Shown here piece after piece: positions 52,006 to 63,650 of a stretch of DNA of 64,000 bases. Source of the DNA: Trochalopteron elliotii (taxonomy: Eukaryota; Chordata; Aves; Passeriformes; Leiothrichidae); NCBI GenBank assembly GCA_024734555.1, contig JANPWX010019329.1, forward strand, positions 54,362 to 118,361, in the 5' to 3' direction. The notes below the pieces were generated by a model, which worked only from the letters and a program-made list of their open reading frames with translations, made no database searches and had not been told where the DNA came from. The translations under genes were made by a program, and so were the position numbers. Positions within the stretch are counted from its first letter, which is position 1; every line of letters begins with the position of its first letter.

Positions 52006-52060
52006 TAATCCCTTTCACAATGAAAGCAACTTCTAATCAGAGCTGATTACAATTGGATTA
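52006..52060. promoter_or_regulatory. Candidate homeodomain-binding cluster in the intron
   Basis: Within 55 bp lie TAATCC (52006-52011), the inverted pair TAATCAG/CTGATTA (52034-52040 and 52043-52049, 2-bp spacer), CAATTG (52050-52055) and GGATTA (52055-52060, the reverse of TAATCC). TAATCC suits Otx/Pitx/bicoid-type proteins, and TAAT cores suit many homeodomains. Such dense sites are common in conserved intronic enhancers of neural genes. Regulatory function is inference only. Confidence 0.3.
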
Positions 52061-52982
52061 AAGCCTAGACTTGGGAAATCCATTCAAGTGAAAGGGCCTA
52101 CACTGTGTTACCAGCCATTGCCATTTCATGTTGAAGACAAAGAAAATAGAGAAAGCCTCATCATAGAAAAGATTTCTGAGGAAGAAACAGCCTTAGCTTC
52201 TGAAGTCCCTCATTGTATCTTTTGTCTTCAATTCAAGTAAAGTGAAGTCTAACTGACACGATGGTTAGATATATAGGGAATTGTTGCATTTTCTGTTTGA
52301 ACACTTTTAGAAGCAATCTATTGATCTAAATTGTATTTCTTGAAAGAACAGTTTGGGAGAGAATGAAATCTCATTTAATCTACCCACTTCCTTAGGATTG
52401 CTCCCAAGATAGCTGTATCCACTTCTGGGACTGCAAGCACTTTACCAAATTCCAGGCAGGTTTCTACTCTTGCACCTTTCCTAGCGTTACAGATGGAATT
52501 GAACTTTTCCTTGTGAACATCATAGGCATGCTATGAAAATACTATGTAACAGCAATACTGAGAACTAGCTAAGGAAATAGGAAGGAAATAAGGGCCAGCT
52601 AAGGAAACAGAAAGAAGATCAGAAACTTGAGAATACTTTAATATTGAATCATCATCATAAATATAATTTAAAAAATCATGCTTTAATCCTGAAGAGTGTA
52701 CCAAGAGAAAAACAAGACAGAATTATGTGAAAAGAAAGAAAAAAAAAACTTCCTTAGGGACCCAAATTATATACTGCAGACAGAGCTTCACTCCTCTGCA
52801 ATGGATGGTGAGCACAGATCTGCTTCTGCCTCTTCTAGCATGATAATTTTCAGGGGTTTTATCTAATGCTTAAAATATTGCATAAGGAATGTCAGTACGG
52901 CAAATTTGACAAGCTCTCAGTTTTTTTGACTGAGGAATGGATTTTGCAAATGGTTTTTAAAATGTGAAGAAAAACATCCACC

Positions 52983-53220
52983 TTACAGAACTTTCTTGAC
53001 AAAAGCACTTGTGACACTGTCAGGGCACAAGAGAGGCTGACAGCTTCTAGGGATTAGGTGACAGAGTGTCCTAGGATGGCAGGGCCTGGCAGTGACAGCC
53101 TGGCAGTGACAGACACATCCAGCAAGGGGCACAGGAGCTGCTCCTGTCCCAGGCCTTGGCACCTCCTTGGGGGCAATGGCCTGGAGACAGGGACAGACCA
53201 CTTCAGCCAGCCTGACACAT
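52983..53220. other. GC-rich patch with a 14-bp tandem duplication
   Basis: Clearly richer in G and C than its surroundings. CCTGGCAGTGACAG occurs twice in perfect tandem (53085-53098, 53099-53112), with related CAGTGACAG-like words nearby. The minus-strand open frame (72 codons) is Pro/Ala/Cys-rich and not recognisable. It may be an old minisatellite or part of an unidentified repeat. Confidence 0.5.
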
Positions 53221-53345
53221 GCTGACTAATCTAACTCTTGGAAAAAAACCAAACCAAACAACTAACTCTTACCAAACTCTTACTTAACCAAACAACTAAC
53301 TCACAAATCAAGTCATGGAATGTAGGTGTAAGCAAAAATAAGTAA

Positions 53346-53365
53346 AAAACAAAACAAAACAAAAC
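53346..53365. repeat. (AAAAC)n microsatellite
   Basis: About four AAAAC units, the last one changed to AAAACG. Confidence 0.85.
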
Positions 53366-55850
53366 GAAAAAAATAATTAAACAGAATCCTCTACTGGAAA
53401 TACAGTTACAGAGTCTTACGAAGTCTGGTTATAGTCTGTCCCAAATTTTAAATTTAAAAATATGATGGCAACTCATAAAGGCAGATACAAAAACATGAAG
53501 TACATTTGCTGGTTACTGTGTTTGATCAGAGCCTATCTTCAGTCTTAGAGACCAGGGAAATCCTACTTGTATTGCTTCTGCTGCTGCTCCTGGGCTTGAC
53601 ATAGTCAGCAATGGAATGAAAACACTCTCTGGAGCACACTCAGAAAAGATGGACACCACCTAAGGGAAATGGACTAATTTTATTGCAAGGCTTTACGTTC
53701 CCCAGTCTCACTGATGGTGTCAAGGTGGCAAAGTTGAATATTCGAGAGAAGACAAATGCTTTCACACGGCCGGCAAATGTTGAATTTCCTGGCTAGATGA
53801 CAAGTTTCTTGGTGTTTTCTAAAAGTAATTTCTTTTTCCCTTTTTTGTCTGATATGAACTGAATTATAACAGTCCTCAAATGTCGTCTTGGTTATTATTA
53901 CTGTAGAACTGGTATAAAATTGGTTTATATATGTGTACTACTTCTTTGGTCATGTACATGGCCAGATATGGAAGTTGCGTTAATTTTGTAAAGTTTTTAT
54001 TCAGTTTTTATTGGGAGGCACCTTAACTGCAGATGGATTATTTTTGCTGGTTAAGATTTCTTGAGGAGCATTTTCTTCATACATAATCTTTGGCAAATAA
54101 TTGTCATCATACTAGCTTATTGTTCTGTATGGTTTATTACAGGGCAAAATGTTATCAGACATTTATTCAAATTGTAGCTGAGAATGTATGCATTTTTGTA
54201 AGAGATGAGACTGATGGGAAACCAGATGCATGCATATTTATTGATCTAATGTAGATTATTCATGAATTCTGAGGGTAGCTAAGTTTTTAAATCACAGGAT
54301 TTGTGAGCATTAAAAAATTTAAAATAAATGTGTTAATAAAAATTATGTAAAAGAAAATAGTATTCTCAACCAGTTCTATATTTATAATTTCCTTTTCACA
54401 TATCTACCACTACTTGTCTTGTCCACTCCAATGTGAATTAGTAAAAAAATATCAAAATATAAAAGGCAAAAATGTGATCTTACTGAAGCTTATTGTTAAA
54501 GCAATAATATTATTAAAACAATATATCTGAAAAAAAACCCCAACAAATAAACCAAAAAAACTAAAACAACATAAACCAGAACTGCAAGATATTAGGCCCT
54601 TTAAAATATATATAACCAGTGTATCGCCAACCATAAACAGGCATTTTAACATTACCAGACTGGTAGATAAAGGAATAGAACCTAAATGACACTTTGCCTC
54701 TTTTACACTGCCACTGCAAAGTTTCATTGTCACCTTTAACTGCATTTCTGAAGTAATTATCCTCGATTATAGCAATATCCATAACAGTTTGTGAAAGAAA
54801 ATTAAGCTGGAAAAGGGAAATGTGGACCAAGAAGGAGAGAGAAATATGAATTAGGACACTCCTGTGAAGTTCAACTAAATGCCTGGTTCTATAACTTCAT
54901 TTCAGTTCCCTAGCCAAGATTCTAAAGGTGTGTGAGGAGAATTTTTTTCCAATGCCTTGGTGATTCTTTCTTCTAGAACTGTAGATGTAAATAATAACTC
55001 CTTGTCTGGAAAAAGGACACTCATTAGCTGAATTAAAGACAATAAAGTCACCACCTTATTTCTCAACAATAAAGATTGATCTGTAAAAGTATGGTCAATG
55101 TGTGGACTGGTCCCTTGGGGCAGAGCCTTTAAACAGTCTAGTGCATTAATCTTCTGAGTCAGTATCCTGGTTCTCATCCCAGCTGAGTTAAAAATTACAG
55201 TAATGTACAATTTGCTTTAGGGTGAAATCTTATTCATTCCCTTTCCCTAAAGTTAAATGCATTTTATCACACATGTAATTTTCATACTTTGTTTGAATGA
55301 ATGAGCCTTCCTTGTTTAAAAACACAGAAAATAAATTATTGGTTCATATCTCCCTTGTGCAAAGTTCAAAGACACAGAGATAAACACATGTTTATAAAAA
55401 TAGTTCTACTCTAGAAAAACAGACATTTTATAGGCACTTGCAATGCAATGCTTCCCTCATATCAAAATATTTAGCTTTTCTAATAGATCCAGCATGCTAT
55501 TTCAGACCTTTAAAATAGAGAAAACTCCTTACAGCCCTCAGTACCTTTGAAAAGATGTGAATGTCTAGAAGTATGAAAAGCCAAGCCTAATAAACATTAA
55601 GATTAGGAATCTTTCCAATGTCTAACAGAAAGTAAAAGCAAAGACTTTAAATGGTGAATAGAGAAGCAATTTTATATCTAAGAGTAAGACCATAAATGAT
55701 ATGGCAACAGAATCTATCCTACATGAGCATGTATGTCTCATTACTCTCAGTTCAGGACCTTCAGTCTGGTAACACAAATAAAAACAGTGCTTCTCCTGTG
55801 TACTGGTCTTGATTGGGATAGATCCTTTTCTCCACAGTAGCATCAACTGC

Positions 55851-56355
55851 TGGTTGCTGTTTTGGATTTGTGACACAGTGCTGATGGCACAGGGATGTTT
55901 TACCTTTGTTAAGCAGTGCTTACAGCAACATGAACTTTTCTGCTTCTCACACCACTCCACTATTGAGAAGGCTGGGGGTGCACAAGGAGCTGGGAAGGGA
56001 CACAGCCGGAAGAGCCAATCCATGGGACATCCCACATCACATGAAATCACAATCAGCGACAAAAGTGGGGAGAAGGAGGAGAAAGAAAGGTCACTCAGAG
56101 TTATGGTGTTTACTGTCCCTGGTCACTGTAGTGTGTGGTGGAGCTCTGCTTTCCTGGGGAGACCTGAACAACTGCCTGCCCGTAGGAAGTGGTGAATTAA
56201 TTCCTTGCTTTCCTTTCCTCGTGTACATGACTTTTACCTTCCCTACTAAAATGTCTATATCTCACTTGTATCACTCCTGTCGTCTCCCCCATTGCATTGT
56301 GTGGGGAGCGAGTAAGAGGCTGTGTGTGGCTGAGCTGTCTACTAGACGTAGCCCA
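55851..56355 (+). mobile_element. Decayed LTR of an avian endogenous retrovirus family
   Basis: Recognised from a common avian LTR pattern: TTTTGGATTTGTGACACAG (from about 55860), TTAAGCAGTGCTTACAGCAA, GAAGGCTGGGGGTGCACAAG, then CCTGCTTTCCTGG-like and CCTGCCCGTAGGAAGTGGTG (56176-56195). ATTAATTCCTTGCTTTCCTT, CTCCCCCATTGCATTGTG and a GAGCGAGT-like end follow. The polyadenylation signal is damaged (ACTAAA near 56245) and the TATA region is not intact. No target duplication is visible and no internal region adjoins, so it is an old solo LTR. The 146-151-codon open frames on both strands are not genes. Confidence 0.75.
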
Positions 56356-56419
56356 GATTAAGATATTATTATGTTTTAAGTGGAAAAATATGTTTGTGTA
56401 TTTATAGATGAAAGGTTAA

Positions 56420-56437
56420 AAATATATATATATATAA
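56420..56437. repeat. (TA)n microsatellite
   Basis: A short run of AT dinucleotides. Confidence 0.85.
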
Positions 56438-56560
56438 ATAAAAGCACATCTACCAACAAAAGGAACACAGTACAGTAGTCCTGGTTAGGAAGCCAGGATG
56501 ATATTATTATCTGGGAACTTGCCAATTGCCAATTAATGGCTACAGAAACACATGGTTTGG

Positions 56561-56642
56561 GATTTTTTTGTCTGTGTGTGTGTTTTTGTTTATTTGTTTG
56601 TTTGTTTTGTAGGTTTTTTGTTGTTTGTTTTTTTCTTTTTCC
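56561..56642. repeat. T/G-rich low-complexity block with (TTTG)n
   Basis: Runs of TG, TTTG and T followed immediately by two G runs. Confidence 0.8.
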
Positions 56643-58117
56643 TGGGGGGGCAGGGGGGTGTTCAATTTATTTTAATTTGAGAACAACTTGTGGCTGAAGA
56701 GAAGAAAGATTTTCCACAATAGTTGTTCACACTACCAGATGGGAAAGAATAACAAACACAGAAACAAATAAGAGAAGAAAAACCAAGGAATAGTTTCCTC
56801 TCTTTTTTGGAACTCAATCTCTAAAACACATGGTTCACCTCATAGGAGAAGAAAAACAGGGTTAGAACATCAGGCAACCTCTTTTCCCCAGCTTGTCTGC
56901 CTCCTATGCCTGTTCTTTTTAAATATATGATGGATGCTGGGAGAGAAAGTGTTGGCAGGCATCAAGCAAAGAAAATACAGTGCCAGAACACTGTTCCTGA
57001 TGAGTGACCAATCCATCGTGTGCCCTGCACAACCTGCTCCAGCAAGTGCACCACAAAGCTTCCTGGAGGTGGATACCGAAAGTTGCACAAGGATACATTA
57101 GAGGGATGATGTACTAGCAAATATCAGCCACCATAAGAGAAAGAGAGCTGGGTTGAACAGAACACTTTGCTCCTCCTCTTTGTACACTTCTGATTAGCAG
57201 AAGACTTTCTGCATTGTTTCCATGATAATGGAAAACAAGGTCTAAGCAACATGGTTTTTAGTTGTACTAATGCCCTCACAAAGTCTCTAACTGTACCATA
57301 ATGAAGTCCCTAGAAATTGAGAAGAAGCAGCAGATTGTTCTGCCTGTCTGATGGCCTGAATTATTCTTTGAATGACTCTTGGGAAAACCGTAAGAGTATA
57401 TCGGTATTTTGAACACAAAAGAAAACTGTGAGAATTAAGTCCATTGTTCAGAGAAGGTTTTTTTTTAAGTATCAAAACTGTAGGTGTAGAAAATCCAATA
57501 TTTACTTAAAATTGAAGGCAATAGACATTACAATATTTACTCTTAGCTGAGAGCTGACAGATGACACTCTCAAACAAGTGTTCATGACAATATTTTTAGA
57601 TGAAGCACATATTTCTGCTCCTTCAGGACTGGAGGAGTGCACTGTACAGGTACCTGGTAGAATTAGAAAAACAATGCAAAATTCTTTCAAATTTTGATTT
57701 TGAATTCCTAGTGATCCTCTTGTCAGTGAAGTGTAGACATTGGAAAAGGTCTACACTAGAAATGTAATTTCTGTTATAACATTTCAGAAATTCCTTAAGG
57801 GAAATCAAACATATGAAAACCTGAATATGAAATACAGTTCTTAGAACTTCAAAATAAAATTTCAGTATCCATGCACAAAATGAAGTTATTTTAATCCTAT
57901 ACAATTTTAGAAAAATGTATCACTCATTAAAATAACTAAACTTTCAAACTGATTCTTCACTGTGACCTCCACTTTATAATGAGTAGAAACCAATCACATA
58001 TAATTAAGTTGGAGTTTTCACCAACAGCTATAAATAAGTGTTCTGCACATGCAAAATTTTGAAGTTTCATCACAGATATTTACTTATCCCTCCCGAGCAG
58101 AATGTATCATTAGTAGA

Positions 58118-58432
58118 ATTTTATGTTTGACAACACTTTTGGTGAAAAAACTTTTCCTAATATCTAACCTAAATGTTGCCTGGCCACTTTGTGCCCATTT
58201 TCCCTTGTCCTATGACTTGTTACTTGTGAGAAGTCCATCATTGTTACTAGTAAGAAGAGACAGACCTCCACCTTGCTATATTCTACCTCCTTTCAGGCAG
58301 TTGTAGAGAGTAATAAGGTTTCTTCTCAGCCTCCTTTCCTCCAGACAGGACAACATCATCTCCCTCAGTTGCTCCTCATAAGACTTGTGCTCCAGACCCT
58401 TCACCCACTTCATTGTCATTTGCACACACCAC
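58118..58432 (-). mobile_element. CR1 LINE internal fragment, minus strand
   Basis: Antisense CR1: TTTTCCTAATATCTAACCTA, CCCTTGTCCTATGACTTGTT, CTCCTTTCAGGCAGTTGTAG (about 58288-58307), TCAGTTGCTCCTCATAAGAC, TGTGCTCCAGACCCTTCACC. The last roughly 100 bp of the 3' end are absent, so it is truncated on both sides. Confidence 0.88.
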
Positions 58433-61079
58433 GTCCAATTAGAGTTTAAAAGCCCATGTGCAAAAACTGTGATTGACGAAGTTAAGTTCACCTTAAGATC
58501 ACTACAGAAATCTGGGAACTGGCTGTGGTGTCTTAGTTGTGGATTTTGGGGGTTGCCATAAGTTATTCCTTCAGAGCAGAAGCATTTGATTTATGTAAGA
58601 TACTGCTATAGCACTGTAAGGTCATTTAAAGAATATTGGAGCCTCTGAGCAGAAAGCAATGAGACAGCTAAACACATTTCATTTTCATCTTCACTTAACA
58701 GTCCAATATGAACTAACCTGCATTTCAGCAGGGAATCACTAACCCAAGTAAACTTGCTCATTTTAAACAGATGTCACTAAGAAGACATTTCAACTAAAAG
58801 AAGTAAGAGTTTTTAATAGGAAAAATAAGGATGCTCGTTCAAGAAATTGGCAGAAATTGATTTCTGAAATTATCTTCTTAACTGATATGATTTTCTGTGT
58901 ATTCAAGGACATAGGGTCATGGAATATCTTACCATTATTTCAATTAGGACAGTAGATTCTTATCTGGAATAACATGACAGGCTGTTCTACTAAAGCATGA
59001 AAAGAGAGCTCTTCTTTTTGAACTGGAAAGTTTATTTAATTTGTCTTTATATCAATGTAAATTATCTTGTCTGCTATAAGGAGATGCAGTAGGCCTTAAT
59101 TCATTAAATTAATAATTAATATCTCACCATTAAAAGAATTTTATTTTAATAGATTAATTACTTAATTATATTTTAAAGTATTCATGCTTATTTAGTGGTA
59201 TTAAACCTGCTAATAACTTGATAAACAATATATTTTTTTTGTTTTGCAGAGGAGTACATATGCAACCTTAAAATTGCACTCTAATTATTATAATGCTACA
59301 AAATCCGCCCTTCCCATATGAACTATGGCAAAGAACTTTTAAAAATGCATAAGAATAGTTACAGATGTGGACAAAAGTCTGGAATTTCCAGGGTGGGTAA
59401 TTGGTGTTTATAAGGCTCATCTCTATGTTTGGAAGCATCTATTCAGCCATTGACTATTTATTTACCATTTGCATTGTGCTCTCAGTCGGGAACTAAACTA
59501 GATAATCAGTGAATTTCTTGTAGGGATCCTTGAAGCTATTGTTCATATCTTGTGAAGACAGAAAGCAGATGGAGATTGACACTCATCTCACACTTCATGA
59601 TTAGCCTGGACTAATTTGCAGTGACATTCTTTGATAAATAGAAATATATGTTTCTTTACTATTTAATATCTTAAAATAAAACAACAAATGAACAAACAAT
59701 CTTATACATTACTAAGATCTTTGTAATATTGTTGATTCAACAGCAGAACATTATAAATACCAATACAAATATCTGAGCTTTTTCTACATTCAATTCAATA
59801 ACAAACAAGTTTCCTGTCCTGCTAATGTCTACACTTAAATTCAAAACTGCAATGAATGAAGGTTTTATCTCTTCTTTTATAATAGTTGCAGCAATACTTC
59901 TGATTTGAAAAGACATATGCCCTACAGATTACTTCACTTTATGTATTTGGTTCAGTAAGACAGATGTACCTGGGAAGAGCTGTGTGGAACTAACATACTC
60001 CAGATAGGATTTACCATGTAAGCAGTGGAATTGGACTACAGGTTTCACTTTCATTCCCAAAGCATGTAGTAATAGAAAGGGGGCTGCTATAGCTGCAACA
60101 AAAAGTACATAGTCTAATTTGAGGTTTCCTCAGAAAACAAAAGAGCTCCTGGGGTTGGGTAAACTGGTTGACTGGTCAACCAGTCAAATGTTGGCAGTAG
60201 CTGTTTGAAGGCACACGTGGCATAAATGAAGAACAAGCAAGGATCCTAGATCAAGTTTATGAATCAAAAAGCCTCATGGTTTGGGAAAGGTGGAATATTG
60301 AATTTTCAGTTCAAACTCCCAGGAAAAGACTTCATGTGTATTTGGGCATTTCAAAAGATGCTCAAAACTAGAAGACAGGTAGTGGGAGGGATGTATATGT
60401 GAAAAAGTGGGAGTAGAAGGCAGAACCATATTAGAACAGTAAGTATCTGAATAAAATACTTGCTCTATTGTTCACTAGCAACTTTGCTTTTTATTTTCTC
60501 TTTACAGAGAAGTTAATGATACTCTAAAAATATAAGCATTTCATGTTTTTTGGGGTTCCCTGAATATTTTGATTTAAGAAAACTTACAATCCTATATGCA
60601 TAATCTTTGCAAATATACATAAGATCTAGACATTAACTCCTTCCCTCTCTTTTGCTAGCCTTATTCGTGCATTCTTATTTATAAAATTTCAGCAGAGTGT
60701 TTTGCTGCAGCTGGGGAGGAAAACAAGTAGTAATCAGTAGAGGCTATTGCAGGTAATTATTAATTACATAAATAGTTACTATTATACTCCATAGCTAATT
60801 ACCAAAATAAATTAATAAAAAAATGCAGAGTAATTAATAGAAAGCTGTTCAATATCAAAGGATTTTGAAAGTCTTAAAACTTAAGGTTATGACATGCACA
60901 GCCAAAATTACATAGTTGCAGCAAATTTCTATGCAGAGAATTCACAATTTTTCCCCAGGGGAAAACAAAACAAAACAAAACAAAACAAAACAAAACAAAA
61001 CAAAACAAAACACAGATCCTAGAGCAAATCAACTGATAAACTAGATTGTTGGTAGCCTGCTGGAGATGAGGTTGCTGCA
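58433..61079 (-). other. Intron, no gene
   Basis: AT-rich. It contains a 10-bp perfect inverted repeat at 60163-60184 and an (AAAAC)10 array at 60962-61011. No exon is recognised. Confidence 0.55.
60962..61011. repeat. (AAAAC)10 microsatellite
   Basis: Ten perfect AAAAC units (50 bp). The Phe/Val/Leu-rich open frame on the minus strand is the translated repeat. Confidence 0.97.
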
Positions 61080-61279
61080 CCTCCCTATTTTTAATCCATG
61101 ATTTAGAAGCAATGTGAGGTCAAGCGGCGCTTCCACAAGGCAGATACACAGATGCAACACACAATGGGTGACACGCAAATAGGACAGCTCAGCACTCAAA
61201 CACCAACAGCACAAATGGCCTCATTCTTCTCCAGCTGACCAGAAGGAAGGATGATTTATAATTTATTGGAAATATACTC

Positions 61280-61890
61280 ACAAACACAGCATGGATCGCT
61301 CCTGTAACTTGCCATACCTAGTCTATCCAATAGCCAACACCTGGACTTTGTACTTGGTGCCACCTGGGCATTCAACTCTGGGGCCTGCAGCTGCCCTCCA
61401 GCTCCAAGTACAGACCCCATTTTTATCCTGGACATAGTCACACATCTCCACTCAACCCAGCACACTTACTGATCCCCCAGAGCATTACACACTGAGTACA
61501 GCCAGTAACAGTACCTAGACCCCTTAGTCCCTCAGTTCCCAATGCAATCCAGCTGGCTCCTGGCTCCCTGGTCTCCCCTTGCCTCATGCACAGAGATACA
61601 TAGCTACAAACAGAGCTCTCAAACCACATACCATACAGTTGCTCTGGACTGATCTGGGTTGCTCCAATAGCTGACTCCTGAGCTTTCTGGTCTGGACTTT
61701 TGGCCAAATGGATATCCATCACCCAAAGCACTCATCCAGTTTGCTGGCTATTCTAGCCTGAGATCCTGTATTGACACCATACTGGCATAGACACCCGTGT
61801 TAGACTCACATAGTCTGCATTTCCCAGTTTGCTGGCACCAGATACACAGACCCCTTTGACTCACTGTCCTGCTCCAGCTGCTAGTACTTA
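61280..61890. repeat. Diverged tandem repeat of unknown family
   Basis: GC-richer than the intron. CCAGTTTGCTGGC occurs at 61736-61748 and 61824-61836 (88 bp apart). Related words appear upstream (ACAGTTGCTCTGG near 61636, CCAGCTGGCTCCTGG near 61549). AGACCCC-containing words recur near 61411, 61517 and 61849. This suggests a worn array with a unit near 90-100 bp, which often occurs inside avian retroviral leaders. The family is not recognised. Confidence 0.45.
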
Positions 61891-62420
61891 AATCTCCACA
61901 CACACATGCATACAAGAGAGAGACATTTTACTCAGGAAATGGAGTTACAAATGGAGCATAATAAAACACAGAACAGACTGCTGAACCAGGCATGGCCAGA
62001 TAACAGGGGCCAGGCAAAGCCTGTTTGCATATGGCTGGCCCCTTTTATCCTCTTACCTCTCCATTTTCTCTTGCTTTTCTTTCCCCAGTCCATCTCAATT
62101 GTCCCTTTCCCTGCCTATGATCCTCCCTCTAGATATCCATGAATAAGCCTACACAATCCCATTCTTATCTGCATCTCATAATATGTCCCATAGCCCTGTA
62201 GGCAGTAGCTTTTTCAGTCTGAAGGGTGATCAGGGCAGTGTTTCCTTTTGATTCCTCATGATGGGTTTCAGCCCTGGCCCATAGGGCTGAGGCTGTCCTG
62301 GGCCAGCCCTAGGAGGAGCTCCGGCTCCACTCTATTGAGGACAGGGGGTTTTACTCTCCCTGCACAGCACCTCTGCCCCACTTTGAGTGTGCAGAAGGGC
62401 CACAGATAAACTGACAAAGC
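61891..62420 (-). mobile_element. Possible LTR, minus strand
   Basis: Read on the minus strand, this block has a GC-rich start (about 62270-62400) and a GGATAAAAGG TATA-like box (about 62043-62052). About 90-130 bp later come TTTTATTATGCTCC and GTAAAATG, which could be a polyadenylation region. It then runs into the tandem repeat at 61890 and below. The order suggests an LTR followed by its leader. I see no matching second LTR or target duplication. Confidence 0.3.
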
Positions 62421-63539
62421 TGTTCTTCTGCCAAGAACACACTTTTTTTCCTACTTCAGAGTTTGTAATTTGGTGCTGTTCCATTATTATACTTTAAATG
62501 TATGAATTCTATAGCTGTATTCTATAACCTTATTTAAATTATTCCAACCTAAGCTTTTAAAAATCCAAAACTTTAAAGTCTTCAGATATTAGGTTGTTTA
62601 AAACCAAGTATAGGAAGTACTAAACTAGAAGTAGCAGACTTTGAGTATTCACACTAGAGCTTGATATCTGTTTCCGATAGCTTCAAGAAAATTTACTGAT
62701 CATGATATGAGATCCTTAGGCTTCATAAACAGCATTCAGTCATGAATGTTGGGACCTTTCTCTTTCCCTTTTTCCCTCTTCTGGACCTCCTTTGTTGTAA
62801 AGGAAGCTTTTGCATGTAAGTATAAATTCAGAAGACTTCCAGATAAAGTATAGTTGAGCTGAAATTGAACAACTGAGGTATTAGGAAAAGTAGGTCACAG
62901 AAATGCTTGCAAATTCTGAAGAGTGATGTTTTAAAAAATTAATCTTAAACCTCAAAAATTCAAAATGAAATTTCATAGTGGAAAACTACATTCTTCAAGA
63001 CTTTCCCATCTTTTCCTTTTTCTTCTTCCCATTTTATCATGCCAAATTAAATTAACTTCTATTCTACAGTTATAAAAAGGCAACTTATAAAAGCAAAAAG
63101 CTTTCTCCTGTTTTTCCACTGTTGCACTATTTACCTAATTTTCACATTTTCATAGACTATGGTATCAGAATTATTTTCATATTCTAGACAAATATCAAGA
63201 AGAGTTTAAGTTCATAAAGTGTTATCAAATCCCTGTCAAAGCCTAAGGCTTGAGGAGTGAAAATACATTACCATAAGTTGTTTCATTATAACAATACTAT
63301 TTCTTGTGTGACACAGACTTGATGCAGAGAATATCCATTATGATTCCTCACTAACTGAATAGCAGCTCCAGACTACAAGTTCTACACCATTATGAAAATA
63401 AAAATGCAGCCCATTGCCTCAGAGTGCCTAAACAGTTTTAGAAATGTGAACTAGGGTTATACTTCTAAGTATCATAAGGGCAAGGGGAGCATGAGGACTG
63501 TGCCACTGATTTTCCATTCTAAGCCTTTCTAACATGAGC
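62421..63539 (-). other. Intron, no gene
   Basis: AT-rich sequence with nothing recognised. Confidence 0.6.
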
Positions 63540-63650
63540 TCAAAAATTCGTAGAACATTTTAGGTTGAGACAGACCTTCCTCTGAGGGTCATGGAGTTTG
63601 GTCTCCTAATCAAAGCAGCACTAACCTCAAAGCTCTCTGAGATGGCACAG
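63540..63650 (-). mobile_element. CR1 LINE 3' end, worn, minus strand
   Basis: AATTCGTAGAACATTTTAGG followed by GACAGACCTTCCTCTGAGGG and TCCTAATCAAAGCAGCACTA matches the antisense CR1 3' UTR ('...CAAAGCAGGACTAAC...'). It is short and diverged. Confidence 0.65.

Larger units (their letters stand above)
52061..55850 (-). other. Intron, no gene
   Basis: It includes a GC-richer patch at 52983-53220 and an (AAAAC)n tract at 53346-53365. An open frame of about 100 codons at 54902-55210 (minus, TTG start) and another at 54561-54830 have no recognised domain and are within chance expectation. The remainder is AT-rich. Confidence 0.5.
56356..58117 (-). other. Intron, no gene
   Basis: It contains a (TA)n run (56420-56437), a T/G-rich low-complexity block (56561-56642) and a run of seven G then six G (56644-56659). 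The remainder is AT-rich without a recognised feature. Confidence 0.55.

Noticed and set aside
54452..55210. Cluster of three minus-strand open frames, one with a fairly protein-like sequence
   Set aside because: At about one-third GC, a rough estimate gives several stop-free runs of about 100 codons by chance in 64 kb. The longest starts at TTG directly after a stop. I recognise no family and see no splice or retrocopy evidence.
55622..56361. Open frames of 146, 128 and 151 codons on both strands
   Set aside because: They overlap each other inside a decayed LTR and have no domain; they are by-products of its lower AT content.
61438..61731. 97-codon minus-strand open frame
   Set aside because: It lies within the diverged tandem repeat; its translated repeats do not resemble a protein domain.
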